The notes under the pieces are model-generated. The model worked only from the letters and a program-made list of their open reading frames with translations, was not told the origin of the DNA and did no database searches. This document shows, in pieces, positions 25,033-34,900 of a DNA stretch of 47,909 nt. Where the stretch lies: assembly GCA_025056215.1 (NCBI GenBank), contig JANWWC010000008.1, forward strand, positions 1 through 47,909, in the 5' to 3' direction. The stretch comes from Cytophagales bacterium. GTDB lineage: Bacteria; Bacteroidota; Bacteroidia; Cytophagales; Flammeovirgaceae. How positions within the stretch are numbered: position 1 is the stretch's first letter; each line of letters opens with the position of its first letter. The position numbers were made by a program, and so were the translations under genes.

Positions 25033-26991
25033 TTAAATCTCTTGTTTAAGGTGCTTAATTTCTTCTTCAAGTTTAGCGATGTAGGCTCTCAGATCTTTTT
25101 CGTTCTTTTTGTAAGATTTGATTTGGGTTTCCATATCGTTAATTCGAGATTCTAAGTGCATCTGTTCTTCTTTGCGAACTTTTTCGACTTCGAGAGTTTT
25201 TTGCTCTAAATCTCTCTTAATAGTTTCTAGTTCTATTATACTTGTATTTAACTCATTTTGAACAGATTGGAGTTGCTCATTCTGCATCTGAATCATTTCT
25301 TCATGCTTTTTGCGCTGAGTAATGTCAATACTTAAAAGACCAATGGCGATTACATTTTTTTCATCTCCAAAAATAGGGAAATAGGTAGCTTTATAGTAGA
25401 ATTTTTCGCTCTCTAGTGTGTAATAAGATTCTACTTCAGCAACCTCTCCACTTTTAGCTTTTTCTAATAAAGATAGCATTGCTTGTCTACGGCTCTCGTC
25501 AGGTATAATATCTAGAAGATGAATGTTTTCTTGCACTTTTAAACCTGCATATCTTTCTTTTGCAGTTTTATTGAGCATAATGATGTTGTAATCTATATCG
25601 AGTACTAAAATACCTTCTGGAATTCCGTTGATAATTCCTTCGATGAGATTTTTTTGGCGAAGGGCAGCATTTTTCTGAGCTTGTAGAAGCCTTTGAGTAG
25701 CTTCAAGTTCCTCGACATGTTGCTTGAGCTTTTCGCTCATCGCAATTTCGAGGCTCTGTTGGAGAAGTCGTTCCTCTTGCTCTTTGCGAACAGTGATATC
25801 ATGAGCAATGATACCAATCGCATATACACTTTTATCTTGCGAAAAGATGGGGAAATAAGAAACCCAATTGTAAACTTTCTTACCTTGAAATTCGTAGACG
25901 ACTTCTCTTTCGCTGGTGTTCCCTTTTAAAACTTGCTGCAATAAAGTTTCATTTTGCTCGCGCTCTGGAGATTGAAACAGCGGTAAGAAAGGTATATTAG
26001 TAGCAAGAAGCACTCCCATACGGCCAAATAGTTGAGAAGCAGCCTTATTAAAAATTTGGATTTTTAGCTCGCTATCTAAAATAAGAATGGCATCTTGAGT
26101 ACCTTCAATTAGCCCCTGAGTAAGTGTTTGAGCTTTGAGAATGGCTTCTTTTTGGCGTTGGAGTTCCTCCTGCGTAGCTTGCAATTCTTCTAAGTTTTGA
26201 CGCATTTCTTCTTCTTGAGCGCGCAATTCTTCTGTTTTTTGTTGAGAGATTTCTAACAATTGCTTCATGCGCGCATTGTTTCTTACATTATAAATCGTCG
26301 ATGCGATATTTTCGCCTAATTTTTCTAAAAAGTCAATATGGTAGTTTTCGAATGTTTCGAAAGACGCGATTTCTAAAACTCCAAAAACATCGTCGTTTAT
26401 TTTAAGAGGTACAATCAATACATGCCTTGGAGGAGCATCTCCCAGTCCTGAAGTGATGCGAATGTAATCTTCAGGAACTTTCTTGAGGTTGATGGTCTCT
26501 TTTTCTAAGAAGGCTTGACCTGCAAGTCCCTCTCCGGGTTCAATGCGCTGGCGGAGATGTTTTTTTCTGTTAAACGCGTAACACGCTATTAGCTCGAGAT
26601 ATGGATCTGAAGGATTGTCGTTGTTTAGGATAAAAAGCTTTCCTTGATTAGCATTCAGATATTTTACTACGCCTGCAATCACTTGGTCTCCAAACTTTTC
26701 GAGATTATCTGTATGATTTCGAAGAATTTCAGCAAACTTAGCTAATCCCTCCGTAGTCCAATTGCGCTGGGCTTCCGCTTGCGATAAAGATTTCATCTTA
26801 TCGCGCATGCTCACTAGCGATTCTAGTAACTCGCCCTTTGATTCTTCGAGGGTTGCGTCTAAATTTCCGCTTTCAATCTCTTTGATAAATCGAATGCCCT
26901 CTAAAATTTCTTTTTTTAGTTGGGCATTCTTTTTTTGACAATTTTTCAGGATCTCTGTTTTGACGATGCTGTAGCCGAATAACTCTTTCAT
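25033..26991 (-). CDS. GAF and PAS sensor protein without output kinase
   Basis: A 652-residue cytoplasmic protein. An N-terminal HAMP-like helical segment (about 20-80) is followed by a GAF domain (about 95-240, with PGEGLAGQAFLEKE and VLIVPLKINDDVFGVLEIAS), a coiled coil (about 243-300), one PAS domain (about 305-400), a second coiled coil, a second PAS domain (about 455-560) and a terminal coiled coil (560-652). No histidine kinase, GGDEF, EAL, MCP or phosphatase module is present. It shares the same GAF and flanking helices with the receptor at 45545-47554, so the two are paralogues. It may act through coiled-coil partners. No transmembrane segment. Confidence 0.85.
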   Translation of the reverse strand: MKELFGYSIVKTEILKNCQKKNAQLKKEILEGIRFIKEIESGNLDATLEESKGELLESLVSMRDKMKSLSQAEAQRNWTTEGLAKFAEILRNHTDNLEKFGDQVIAGVVKYLNANQGKLFILNNDNPSDPYLELIACYAFNRKKHLRQRIEPGEGLAGQAFLEKETINLKKVPEDYIRITSGLGDAPPRHVLIVPLKINDDVFGVLEIASFETFENYHIDFLEKLGENIASTIYNVRNNARMKQLLEISQQKTEELRAQEEEMRQNLEELQATQEELQRQKEAILKAQTLTQGLIEGTQDAILILDSELKIQIFNKAASQLFGRMGVLLATNIPFLPLFQSPEREQNETLLQQVLKGNTSEREVVYEFQGKKVYNWVSYFPIFSQDKSVYAIGIIAHDITVRKEQEERLLQQSLEIAMSEKLKQHVEELEATQRLLQAQKNAALRQKNLIEGIINGIPEGILVLDIDYNIIMLNKTAKERYAGLKVQENIHLLDIIPDESRRQAMLSLLEKAKSGEVAEVESYYTLESEKFYYKATYFPIFGDEKNVIAIGLLSIDITQRKKHEEMIQMQNEQLQSVQNELNTSIIELETIKRDLEQKTLEVEKVRKEEQMHLESRINDMETQIKSYKKNEKDLRAYIAKLEEEIKHLKQEI

Positions 26992-27272
26992 ATTTCAAAA
27001 ATTTTGTCTAATTTAATGGAACGTAAAAAGTTAAAAAATGTTTATAAAATAACAATTTTGAAATAATATTACAATTATTTGATATAAGATATTGTTTTTT
27101 TTTATAAGTAATTTACTCTGTTAAGTAGATAATTTTCACTATTTTTGTTTTTTTGAATAATAAAATTTTACTTTTTTGATAAAAATGATAATGATTAAAA
27201 ATTACTTATGTATCTGAGATTCATTGTTAAAAAGTACTTAGAAAGTTCTAATTCTTCGAATTGCCTTTCGTT
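26992..27272 (+). other. AT-rich divergent intergenic region
   Basis: This 281-bp gap between two divergent genes is very AT-rich with several A and T runs. A TATTTTTG at 27140-27147 matches the Bacteroidetes -7 element on the plus strand, but there is no TTG at the right distance upstream, so it is only a weak promoter candidate for the namZ-like gene. I see no small gene or RNA. Confidence 0.35.
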
Positions 27273-28466
27273 ATGAGGGCTTTTTTGTGGGTGGCTTTTA
27301 TTCTTTTAGTTTGCATCGACTACAAAAAAGAGTCAACTTCTGCAAACTTTTGGAGGATAACTCAAAGTAAGTTACTCGTTGGAGCAGAACAGCCTGAAAA
27401 ATATCTCGATTTACTTCGGAATAAGCACGTGGCGTTGGTGGTGAACCATACTGCTAGGGTAGGCGAGAAACATTTAGTAGATTTTTTAAAAGAGCAAGGA
27501 ATAAATATTTCCAAAATTTTTGTTCCTGAACATGGCTTTCGAGGAACGGCGGATGCAGGCGAAAAAGTAGATTCTTCTGTAGATAGCCAAACTAATATTC
27601 CGTTGATTTCTTTATATGGCAAAGAAAAAAAGCCCTCTGCTCACTCCTTACAAAACGTAGATATTTTAGTATTTGATATTCAAGACGTAGGAGTTCGCTT
27701 TTATACTTATATCAGCACGCTACATTATGTCATGGAAGCTTGTGCAGAACATCAGAAGCCTCTGATTGTTTTAGACAGACCTAACCCTAACGGACATTAT
27801 ATAGACGGACCTATTTTAGAGAAAAAATTTTCTTCTTTTGTAGGCATTCACCCTATTCCTGTTGTGCATGGTTTGACAATTGGAGAATTAGCTCTCATGA
27901 TAAATGGCGAAAAGTGGCTAGAAGGTGGAAGAGAAGTTGCTTTGCGAGTAGTTCCTGTTCGCCATTATACGCACCTAACGCCTTACTCGTTGCCTGTTAA
28001 ACCTTCTCCAAACTTGGTAAACGATGTTGCAATAGCGCTTTATCCGTCTCTATGCTTTTTCGAAGGAACTGATATTAGTGTAGGTCGTGGTACACCTTTT
28101 CCTTTCCAGGTAGTAGGAGCTCCAGAATATCGAGGAATTTATACGTTTGCGTTTGTTCCACAACCTTCTGAAGGTTCTAAGAATCCACTTCACAACGGAA
28201 AAATATGCTACGGTATAGATTTGCGAAATACTTCTTTGCCTATTTACAAACTTGACCTAACAATTTTAATTGACTTTTACCAAAAAGCGCCCCATCGTGA
28301 GAATTTTTTTAATTCTTTTTTCGACAAATTAGCTGGTACAGATAAGCTACGAAAACAAATTCAAGAAGGTATGACAGCAGAAGCCATTCGCCAAACATGG
28401 CAACAAGAGTTAATATTATACAAACAAATGCGCAAAAAGTATCTTTTATACCAAGATTTTGAGTAA
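27273..28466 (+). CDS. namZ: Exo-beta-N-acetylmuramidase NamZ-like (DUF1343, GH171)
   Basis: A 397-residue protein of the DUF1343 family, now known as glycoside hydrolase family 171, which removes N-acetylmuramic acid from the non-reducing end of peptidoglycan fragments. Visible family motifs are VVNHTA (56-61), VPEHGFRG (84-91), FDIQDVGVRFYTYIST (134-149), LDRPNPNG (167-174) and EGTDISVGRGTPFPFQ. The start ATG at 27273 is preferred over the in-frame TTG at 27261. An N-terminal hydrophobic stretch (MRAFLWVAFILLVC) looks like a signal peptide, perhaps a lipoprotein signal, though the LLVC box is not canonical. The likely job is cell-wall recycling or scavenging of peptidoglycan from prey or debris. 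Confidence 0.88.
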   Translation: MRAFLWVAFILLVCIDYKKESTSANFWRITQSKLLVGAEQPEKYLDLLRNKHVALVVNHTARVGEKHLVDFLKEQGINISKIFVPEHGFRGTADAGEKVDSSVDSQTNIPLISLYGKEKKPSAHSLQNVDILVFDIQDVGVRFYTYISTLHYVMEACAEHQKPLIVLDRPNPNGHYIDGPILEKKFSSFVGIHPIPVVHGLTIGELALMINGEKWLEGGREVALRVVPVRHYTHLTPYSLPVKPSPNLVNDVAIALYPSLCFFEGTDISVGRGTPFPFQVVGAPEYRGIYTFAFVPQPSEGSKNPLHNGKICYGIDLRNTSLPIYKLDLTILIDFYQKAPHRENFFNSFFDKLAGTDKLRKQIQEGMTAEAIRQTWQQELILYKQMRKKYLLYQDFE

Positions 28467-28490
28467 TCCAAAAGAGTTTTGCTATTTTTG
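28458..28490 (+). promoter_or_regulatory. Bacteroidetes-type promoter upstream of pruA
   Basis: TTTG (28458-28461), 21 bases, then TATTTTTG (28483-28490), a perfect TAnnTTTG -7 element at normal spacing. The predicted start is near 28497, about 26 bases before the pruA ATG. The -33 element lies at the very end of the namZ-like coding region. Confidence 0.65.
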
Positions 28491-28522
28491 CGGTGGTCTT
28501 TCAACCTTAACCGCTTTTTTTT

Positions 28523-30157
28523 ATGCTAAAAGGATTTTTTCACGTTCCTGAGCCTAAGAATGAACCTGTTTTGAGTTACGCCCCCGGTTCTAAAGAAAAA
28601 AAAGAAGTAAAATCTGCTATTCAGGCTCTCAAGTCGTCAGTGGCTGATATTCCTATGTATATCGGGAGTGAACAAGTGAGAACTGGAAATAAAAAGCCTG
28701 TTCGCGCCCCTCATGATCATCAACATATTTTAGCCTATTATCACGAAGGAGATGAATCTCACGTTAAGCAAGCTATTCAGGCAGCGCTGGGAGCGAAGTA
28801 CGCGTGGGAAAATCTTTCATGGGAACACCGCGCCTCTATTTTTTTAAAAGCAGCTGACCTTATTGCGGGTCCTTATCGCGCCAAGCTTAATGCTGCTACG
28901 ATGCTTGGGCAATCGAAAACTATTTTTCAGGCAGAAATCGACTCTGCGTGTGAAATCATCGATTTCCTTCGATTTAATGTTTATTTCATGTCAAAAATTT
29001 ATCAAGACCAACCTATTTCTTCTCCAGGTGTATGGAATAGAATCGAATATCGCCCCTTAGAAGGATTTATATTAGCAATTACGCCTTTCAACTTTACAGC
29101 AATCGCCGGGAATTTGCCTACTTCCGCGGCTATGATGGGCAACACTGTTGTGTGGAAACCTGCTGAAACGCAAATCTTAGCTGCCAACCTGTTGATGCAA
29201 GTGTTCCAAGAAGCGGGTTTGCCCGATGGTGTTATCAATCTTATTTATGTGGACGGACCTAAAATGGGAGAAGTTGCTTTTAAACACCCTGATTTTGCAG
29301 GGCTACACTTTACAGGAAGTACACAAGTATTTCGCCACATCTGGAAAACAATTGGAGAAAATATTCATCTTTATAAATCTTTTCCGCGCATTGTAGGAGA
29401 AACTGGCGGTAAAGATTTCGTTATTGCGCACAAATCAGCTGATCCGAAAGCTGTGGCTACTGCTTTAGTGCGAGGAGCCTTTGAATATCAAGGTCAGAAA
29501 TGTTCTGCTGCTTCGCGCGCATATATTCCTGCTAATTTGTGGGAAGATGTCAAGAAGTATATGCTGGCTGACCTCAAAGAAATGAAAATGGGCTCGCCAG
29601 AGGATTTTAGAAATTTTATCACGGCTGTTATTGATGAGCGCGCCTTTAATAAAATTACTGCTTATATCGAACAAGCCAAAAAAGATAAAGATTGGGTAGA
29701 AATCATCGCTGGAGGGAATTACGATAAATCAAAAGGTTATTTTATAGAGCCCACAATCCTTCTGTGCCGCGATAATCAATACAGAACGATGACCGAAGAA
29801 ATCTTCGGACCTGTTTTAAGCGTATATGTTTACCAAACCGAACTTTTTGAAGAAGCGCTCGAACTGGTAGATATGACTTCCCCTTATGGTTTGACAGGTT
29901 CTATTTTTGCCAAAGATCGATATGCCATTGAATTAGCGTCGCACAAGCTAAGAAATGCTGCAGGCAATTTCTATATTAACGATAAGCCTACAGGCGCTAT
30001 CGTAGGACAACAACCTTTTGGAGGAGCACGCGCTTCTGGAACCAACGACAAAGCAGGAGCCCTACAAAATCTGTTGCGATGGGTATCGCCGCGTGCTATT
30101 AAAGAGACCTTCGTACCTCCTACAGATTATCGTTATCCGTTTATGGAAGAAGAATAA
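28523..30157 (+). CDS. pruA: L-glutamate gamma-semialdehyde dehydrogenase
   Basis: Oxidises glutamate semialdehyde (from 1-pyrroline-5-carboxylate) to glutamate with NAD in proline catabolism. The 544-residue length and N-terminus (MLKGFFHVPEPKNEPVLSYAPGS) fit the stand-alone, Bacteroidetes/eukaryote-type P5C dehydrogenase. Catalytic residues are Cys327 in GQKCSA and Glu293 in VGETGGKD, and EEIFGPVLSVYVY is present. No proline dehydrogenase gene is adjacent. It ends 1 bp before the next ATG, so the two are probably in one transcript from the promoter at 28458-28490. Confidence 0.96.
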   Translation: MLKGFFHVPEPKNEPVLSYAPGSKEKKEVKSAIQALKSSVADIPMYIGSEQVRTGNKKPVRAPHDHQHILAYYHEGDESHVKQAIQAALGAKYAWENLSWEHRASIFLKAADLIAGPYRAKLNAATMLGQSKTIFQAEIDSACEIIDFLRFNVYFMSKIYQDQPISSPGVWNRIEYRPLEGFILAITPFNFTAIAGNLPTSAAMMGNTVVWKPAETQILAANLLMQVFQEAGLPDGVINLIYVDGPKMGEVAFKHPDFAGLHFTGSTQVFRHIWKTIGENIHLYKSFPRIVGETGGKDFVIAHKSADPKAVATALVRGAFEYQGQKCSAASRAYIPANLWEDVKKYMLADLKEMKMGSPEDFRNFITAVIDERAFNKITAYIEQAKKDKDWVEIIAGGNYDKSKGYFIEPTILLCRDNQYRTMTEEIFGPVLSVYVYQTELFEEALELVDMTSPYGLTGSIFAKDRYAIELASHKLRNAAGNFYINDKPTGAIVGQQPFGGARASGTNDKAGALQNLLRWVSPRAIKETFVPPTDYRYPFMEEE

Positions 30158-30158
30158 G

Positions 30159-30965
30159 ATGCTTCCTTCAGAACTCATTTTCTTTCACCAGGTTCCGCCG
30201 TCTCATTTTCAAAAAATGGTGCGACAGGCAGCCGAATATGCCATCCTCTCAATTCCATTTACTTTTAATCGAATGGGAATTGAGAGCATTTCTAAAAAAA
30301 TCTTAAACATTGCTAAAGGCAAAGTAGCGGAATATATGTTTCGCTATTTTTGTTTTCAATCGGATATACAAGTAGATTTTGAGAGCTGCCAAACTCCTTT
30401 CTATCAGCCCGATAGGCGCGATTTTCTTTGGAACGGAAAAGAATGGGATATCAAAAACAATTTCTTATATTACTCCAAAGAATTTTTGAACCCAGAATCT
30501 TACTTAAAATTGCCTGCACTCATTCCGAATCAACACGAAAATGATCAATGGCAAAAGCGCCTGACGAGTTATTTTCAGCTACCAGTAGCCTTTTTATTTA
30601 CTTTCTTAAAAAACGGAAATCGCTATGGTGAAAATTTTATGGAGATATTCGTGAGTTCTCGGCAACTTAAAATACTCCACCACTTTTATCGTCAATACCA
30701 AGGGAAAGCACAGCTTTTGCCACCTTTTAAGGAAAAAGAGTTTTGGAATGAGTTTTCTACTTTTCAAATTGAAATAAGCCATCAACCTACTTTGGTAATT
30801 ACGGGATATGCTACACAACAAGAGTGGTCTCTTTTTCGAGATTCCGGTAATGGAATTCGCTTTTACGGAGAAGGAGTTCTCAAAACAGTGATCAACAACC
30901 GATTTTGTTGGATTGAGCAATTGCCCTCTTTTCGCAGCATGATCCAAAAATTAGGTTCTGATTAG
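30159..30965 (+). CDS. Uncharacterised protein with PD-(D/E)XK nuclease-like motif
   Basis: A 268-residue protein that I do not recognise as a named family. Residues 50-100 show a helix with GKVAE58 then P84-D-R-R-D88-F-L-W-N-G-K-E-W-D97-I-K99. This is the spacing of a PD-(D/E)XK nuclease core (helix glutamate, D, then D-x-K after a hairpin). No signal peptide or membrane segment is seen. The ATG at 30159 follows the pruA stop by one base; the longer in-frame reading from 30018 lies inside pruA and is rejected. The nuclease reading is an inference from motif spacing; a restriction or repair role is possible, as is a degenerate fold. Confidence 0.6.
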   Translation: MLPSELIFFHQVPPSHFQKMVRQAAEYAILSIPFTFNRMGIESISKKILNIAKGKVAEYMFRYFCFQSDIQVDFESCQTPFYQPDRRDFLWNGKEWDIKNNFLYYSKEFLNPESYLKLPALIPNQHENDQWQKRLTSYFQLPVAFLFTFLKNGNRYGENFMEIFVSSRQLKILHHFYRQYQGKAQLLPPFKEKEFWNEFSTFQIEISHQPTLVITGYATQQEWSLFRDSGNGIRFYGEGVLKTVINNRFCWIEQLPSFRSMIQKLGSD

Positions 30966-31018
30966 CCATTTTAATAGAATATTGCGTACTTTGCTGTTGT
31001 TCTGAAGTGGCTTTGCAA

Positions 31019-31792
31019 ATGTGGAAAGAAATTAAAAAAGAATTTTCAGTTCTCTCGTTAAGGCAAAAAATCCTGTGGGTCTTCACGATTTTGTTTACAG
31101 CAGTAGGCTTCTTGGCTTTTCGCAAAAAAACGCTTAACGAACAACAAATGATTGTTCACATCAAAGGGCAAGAAGGCAATTTTTTTATTACTGAAAAAGA
31201 TGTAAAGTCCCTTGTTTTGCGCATTTGTAAAGCCGAACGCGATAGCATGAACGAACTAAATATTGATAAAATTGAAAAAGCGCTTCGTCGTCATAAGTTT
31301 GTGCGAGATGTGCAAGTGGCTCTTAACTTGAATGGCACTCTTATTATCAGCATAGAGCAAGACCAGCCAATTGCTCGACTAATTTCTCCAAGAGGGCAGC
31401 AAGGTTATCTCAGTGCTCGATATACTATTCTGCCACTCTCTGAGTATTACACGCCGCGCGTAGTCGTACTAACTGGCAATGGTGTTGATAGTCTTTTTTC
31501 TGAGAGCTTTTTACAAAGTCAACAGTCCAAAACTTTTCGAGAATTTTTAGAGTTTATCAATCGAGATGCTTTTTGGCAAAAACAAATTGCCCAAATCGAT
31601 ATAGATGCTAAAATGAACATGACACTTTTTACATTAGTAGCATCCCCTTGTATTGAATTCGGGAGAGCAGAAAATTATCAAACAAAACTTTGGAAGATAA
31701 AGCGATTTTATGAAGAAGTGTTGCCAAAGGTAGGATGGAATAAATACAACTTTGTAAACGTGCAATACAAAAATCAAATTATTTGTCGATAA
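31019..31792 (+). CDS. ftsQ: Cell division protein FtsQ
   Basis: A 257-residue bitopic membrane protein: a short cytoplasmic N-terminus, one helix (about 19-36, ILWVFTILFTAVGFLAF), then a POTRA domain (about 44-115, IVHIKGQEGNFFITEKDV to FVRDVQVALNLNGTLIISI) and a beta domain ending in VNVQYKNQIICR. This is the layout of Bacteroidetes FtsQ, which links FtsB/FtsL to the divisome. The ATG at 31019 is chosen over an in-frame GTG at 31007. It stands away from murC, ftsA and ftsZ, none of which is in the window. Confidence 0.85.
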   Translation: MWKEIKKEFSVLSLRQKILWVFTILFTAVGFLAFRKKTLNEQQMIVHIKGQEGNFFITEKDVKSLVLRICKAERDSMNELNIDKIEKALRRHKFVRDVQVALNLNGTLIISIEQDQPIARLISPRGQQGYLSARYTILPLSEYYTPRVVVLTGNGVDSLFSESFLQSQQSKTFREFLEFINRDAFWQKQIAQIDIDAKMNMTLFTLVASPCIEFGRAENYQTKLWKIKRFYEEVLPKVGWNKYNFVNVQYKNQIICR

Positions 31793-31797
31793 AGAGC

Positions 31798-31815
31798 TTA
31801 CCTTTGAAAAGGTAA
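31798..31815 (+). terminator. Small hairpin after ftsQ
   Basis: TTACCTT, TGAA loop, AAGGTAA: a perfect 7-bp stem just after the ftsQ stop. It is not followed by a T run, so it is a weak or attenuating terminator, or only an RNA-stabilising hairpin. Confidence 0.35.
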
Positions 31816-31925
31816 ATTGTAGTATTCTCGAAAAAAATGTGAAATTTCTTTTTAATCAAGCATACGAATTTTATTATTGCTAAATAAAAAAATTTGATTC
31901 ACTCATCTTAATTTTAAATACGAAA

Positions 31926-34900
31926 ATGAAACAAAGTATCTTTACGATTTTAGGAAGTGTGTTGTTTTGTTGCTTTTGGAAAGTAAATGCACAAAACAGC
32001 ATCGTAGCGCTTGCGGGAGGTAGCGGCACAGAAGTATTTTATGACATTAAAGAACTCTCCGATGGTACTTACTTAGTAGCGGGTTCTACGTCAGATTTAA
32101 CGTGGCTACAAGGACTTTCTCCTAGTATGACACAATTAGACACAGCGACTCCTGCCGACAATGCCTATGCTATCTCACCCGCTTCAGGCAATTTTTTTGT
32201 ATCAGGCTCAGGCGCCGCCAACAATCTAACTGACCAAAGAACGCTCAGGCGCGGATTTGACAACACAGGCTCTGGAGCTGTTACTACTAATTATGGCTTC
32301 CTTTTACAGCTAAATGCTACTATGACCAGCGTCATTCGAGGAGTGTATCTGCCCGTAGGTGCGGCTACTAATATTAAATTTATTCGCATGACCAACATGC
32401 CAGGAGAGCCTACAGGCGATATTTATATTTCTGGGGATATAAAGAGAAATGTAGTAAGAAGAGAATCCTCCTACTTTATAGGAAAATTGAACGGCAATTT
32501 TGTAAATAATGTTCCTACGGGGTTCCATTGGGTTCGTTCTGTGTACGGCAATAGAAATGATCAAAGCCCTCAACCCATCATCTCTTCTTTGAATCAATTC
32601 AATACCCAACATGTGTATTTTAATCATCCTTGGGATGTCAATAAACAAGGAAAAGTAATATTGGTAGCAGGTCAGTATAGAAAGCACCCGGATAATAATA
32701 CGTCCGTGTCTTTTGCGGAAGATTTTGGAGCAGTGCATGTGTTAGAACCTAATGGCTACTTTGGATATATGCCAGGATGGCCTGTACAAAGATATTTGTA
32801 TTACAACGGAAATAGAGGCGGAAATAATCGCCAGCGATTAGAATACGAAGTCTACTACGGCGATGGTTTTCATTTTCCTAATTCTATAGCTGACTATGGC
32901 GATACGAGCCAAATTCGTTGGTCAGAGTATTATTTCAAGTGGGAAAATGTTCGTCCTTTTAATCGTCGGCATGTTCTTCGCTCTTTCTCTGACCAAGATG
33001 TGAATGCTGTTTTTGACGATGGAAACGGAAGAATTCGCAAAGGAAAATATCCACTCGATGCCTACTTCGACATAGGCTCTGATACTGCTATTCAGCCCGA
33101 ATTTGATGCAAATGATGGTAAAACCTACTTCACTTATGTGACTCAAAATCAAACTCATAATGATATTGGATATTTGGGAGTTGCTTTTTCAACTAATAAT
33201 AATGGGCGTGTATATTCTCCATCTGCAGTGCTGTTCGACAAACAAACGGGAGACTTTTATATTGCAGGAAGCCACTCATACAATAATGGTGATGTAGGAA
33301 CATTTGTTCCGTATATAATGTGCATGGATTCTTTAGGAAAGCTCAAATGGTTTAGTCGTTTATACTCTGAAACAGATGCAAATCAGAATCCTTTGTTAGC
33401 TACTACCGATTTCCATGTCAATGGTTTGGCAATGGATTACACCAACGGGCAAGTGGTCGTGACGGCTTATTCGGAGGGAAAAGACGTTCTCACTAATCTG
33501 TGGGAAGGCGACCAAGTGAAAGACTTGGAACTCGGCGTCTGTACAGATAGTATGTTGGTGCGTATGAACGGCAATAATAAAGCTCAAGGTTGGCAAAATA
33601 AAATTACAGGCAGCCAGACAGGCAACGACCGACGCTTTAGCTGGATTGGCAAGCTTGACCGAAATGGAAAGCTTAAGCATTCTACTTACGTAGCTGAAAT
33701 TGCAAACACTACTTCTACAAGTAACGTACTAGGCTCTGGAGTCTTAACGGGTTATCCTACGCTCAATCAAGGAAATCCTGATTTGGCTACTACCCGAATT
33801 GCTAACCAGTCAGTTCAAGTGGGTAAAGATGGCTCTGTCATGATTTTGGGCAAAACTTTAGGCGGTATTCCCTTAACAACTACCAACGGTTATCAGCGCT
33901 ATCCATTAACGAGTGGAGCCACTACTATCGAATTTGTGCGTATATACGCTCCTGATTTAAGCCGTCCTCTTTATAGTTCTGTTATTGGAGCCGGCACAGC
34001 TACTGCTCCCGTTCCCTCTAATATTTCGGCTATGAATGCGTTGCGCACCTCTAAAGGAGTAGTAATAGTGGGAGCAGTAAGTGCAGGAAGTACTTTGTTA
34101 ACAGCTAACGTTCCTTCGTGGGGCAAAGCGGGTGCCGCGAGTGGAAACGACGCTTTCTTGGCTCATTTACAACCAACGTGCTATGCAAAAGCTTCTATTA
34201 CATATAAGAAAACAGCTTGCGCGAGTTTAACGCATCCAGGTTCAGGATTATATACTCTAACAAGTACTTCTACTACGCTTTCTGGAAATGCCTCTTACGA
34301 GTGGTATATAGCTCCACTTGCGGGCTCTTATAACGCCACTCCAGATGGTACTAACAAAGAGTTCGTGGTAACTCAGATGTTCGGAGATTACAAAGTACGT
34401 CATATTGTAACAGATGCTTCTAATGGCTGTAAAGATACTGTAGAGATAACTTTTAAAGCGCCTCTTCGCTTAAAAGCTCAAATTAGCACTCCAGAAGAAC
34501 AAACAGTAGGAGTTCCCTTCAATTTGACGAGTGCAAGTTTGTACAACAATCCTATAGCAACGCAGCCTGCAGCCAATCTTACGTATAAATGGGTATATCC
34601 TCGTCCGACAGGGGTTGATACATTTATTGTTCAAGGCTCCGGTCGCGCTCCTGCAGTAAATAGTGTAGTAGTAAATGTAGCAGGTACTTATGACGTATCT
34701 TTGTATATCACGGACATTACTTCTGGAAATTTGTGTATTGACTCTGCTAAAATAAAACTGAAAGTGCTTCCTGCTCCCGTTCTTTCTTTTGATACACTTC
34801 GTTTATCGGGAGGTTGTGGAGGAGCCCTTTTCCGTCTGACTAATACGAGTACAAATATTCCTTCTTCGAACAAGCTCGTGTTTCAAAATATTGTAGGAGT

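Noticed and set aside
30018-30158. Longer N-terminus for the nuclease-like protein
   Set aside because: These bases lie inside the pruA coding region in another frame, and the ATG directly after the pruA stop gives a coherent protein.
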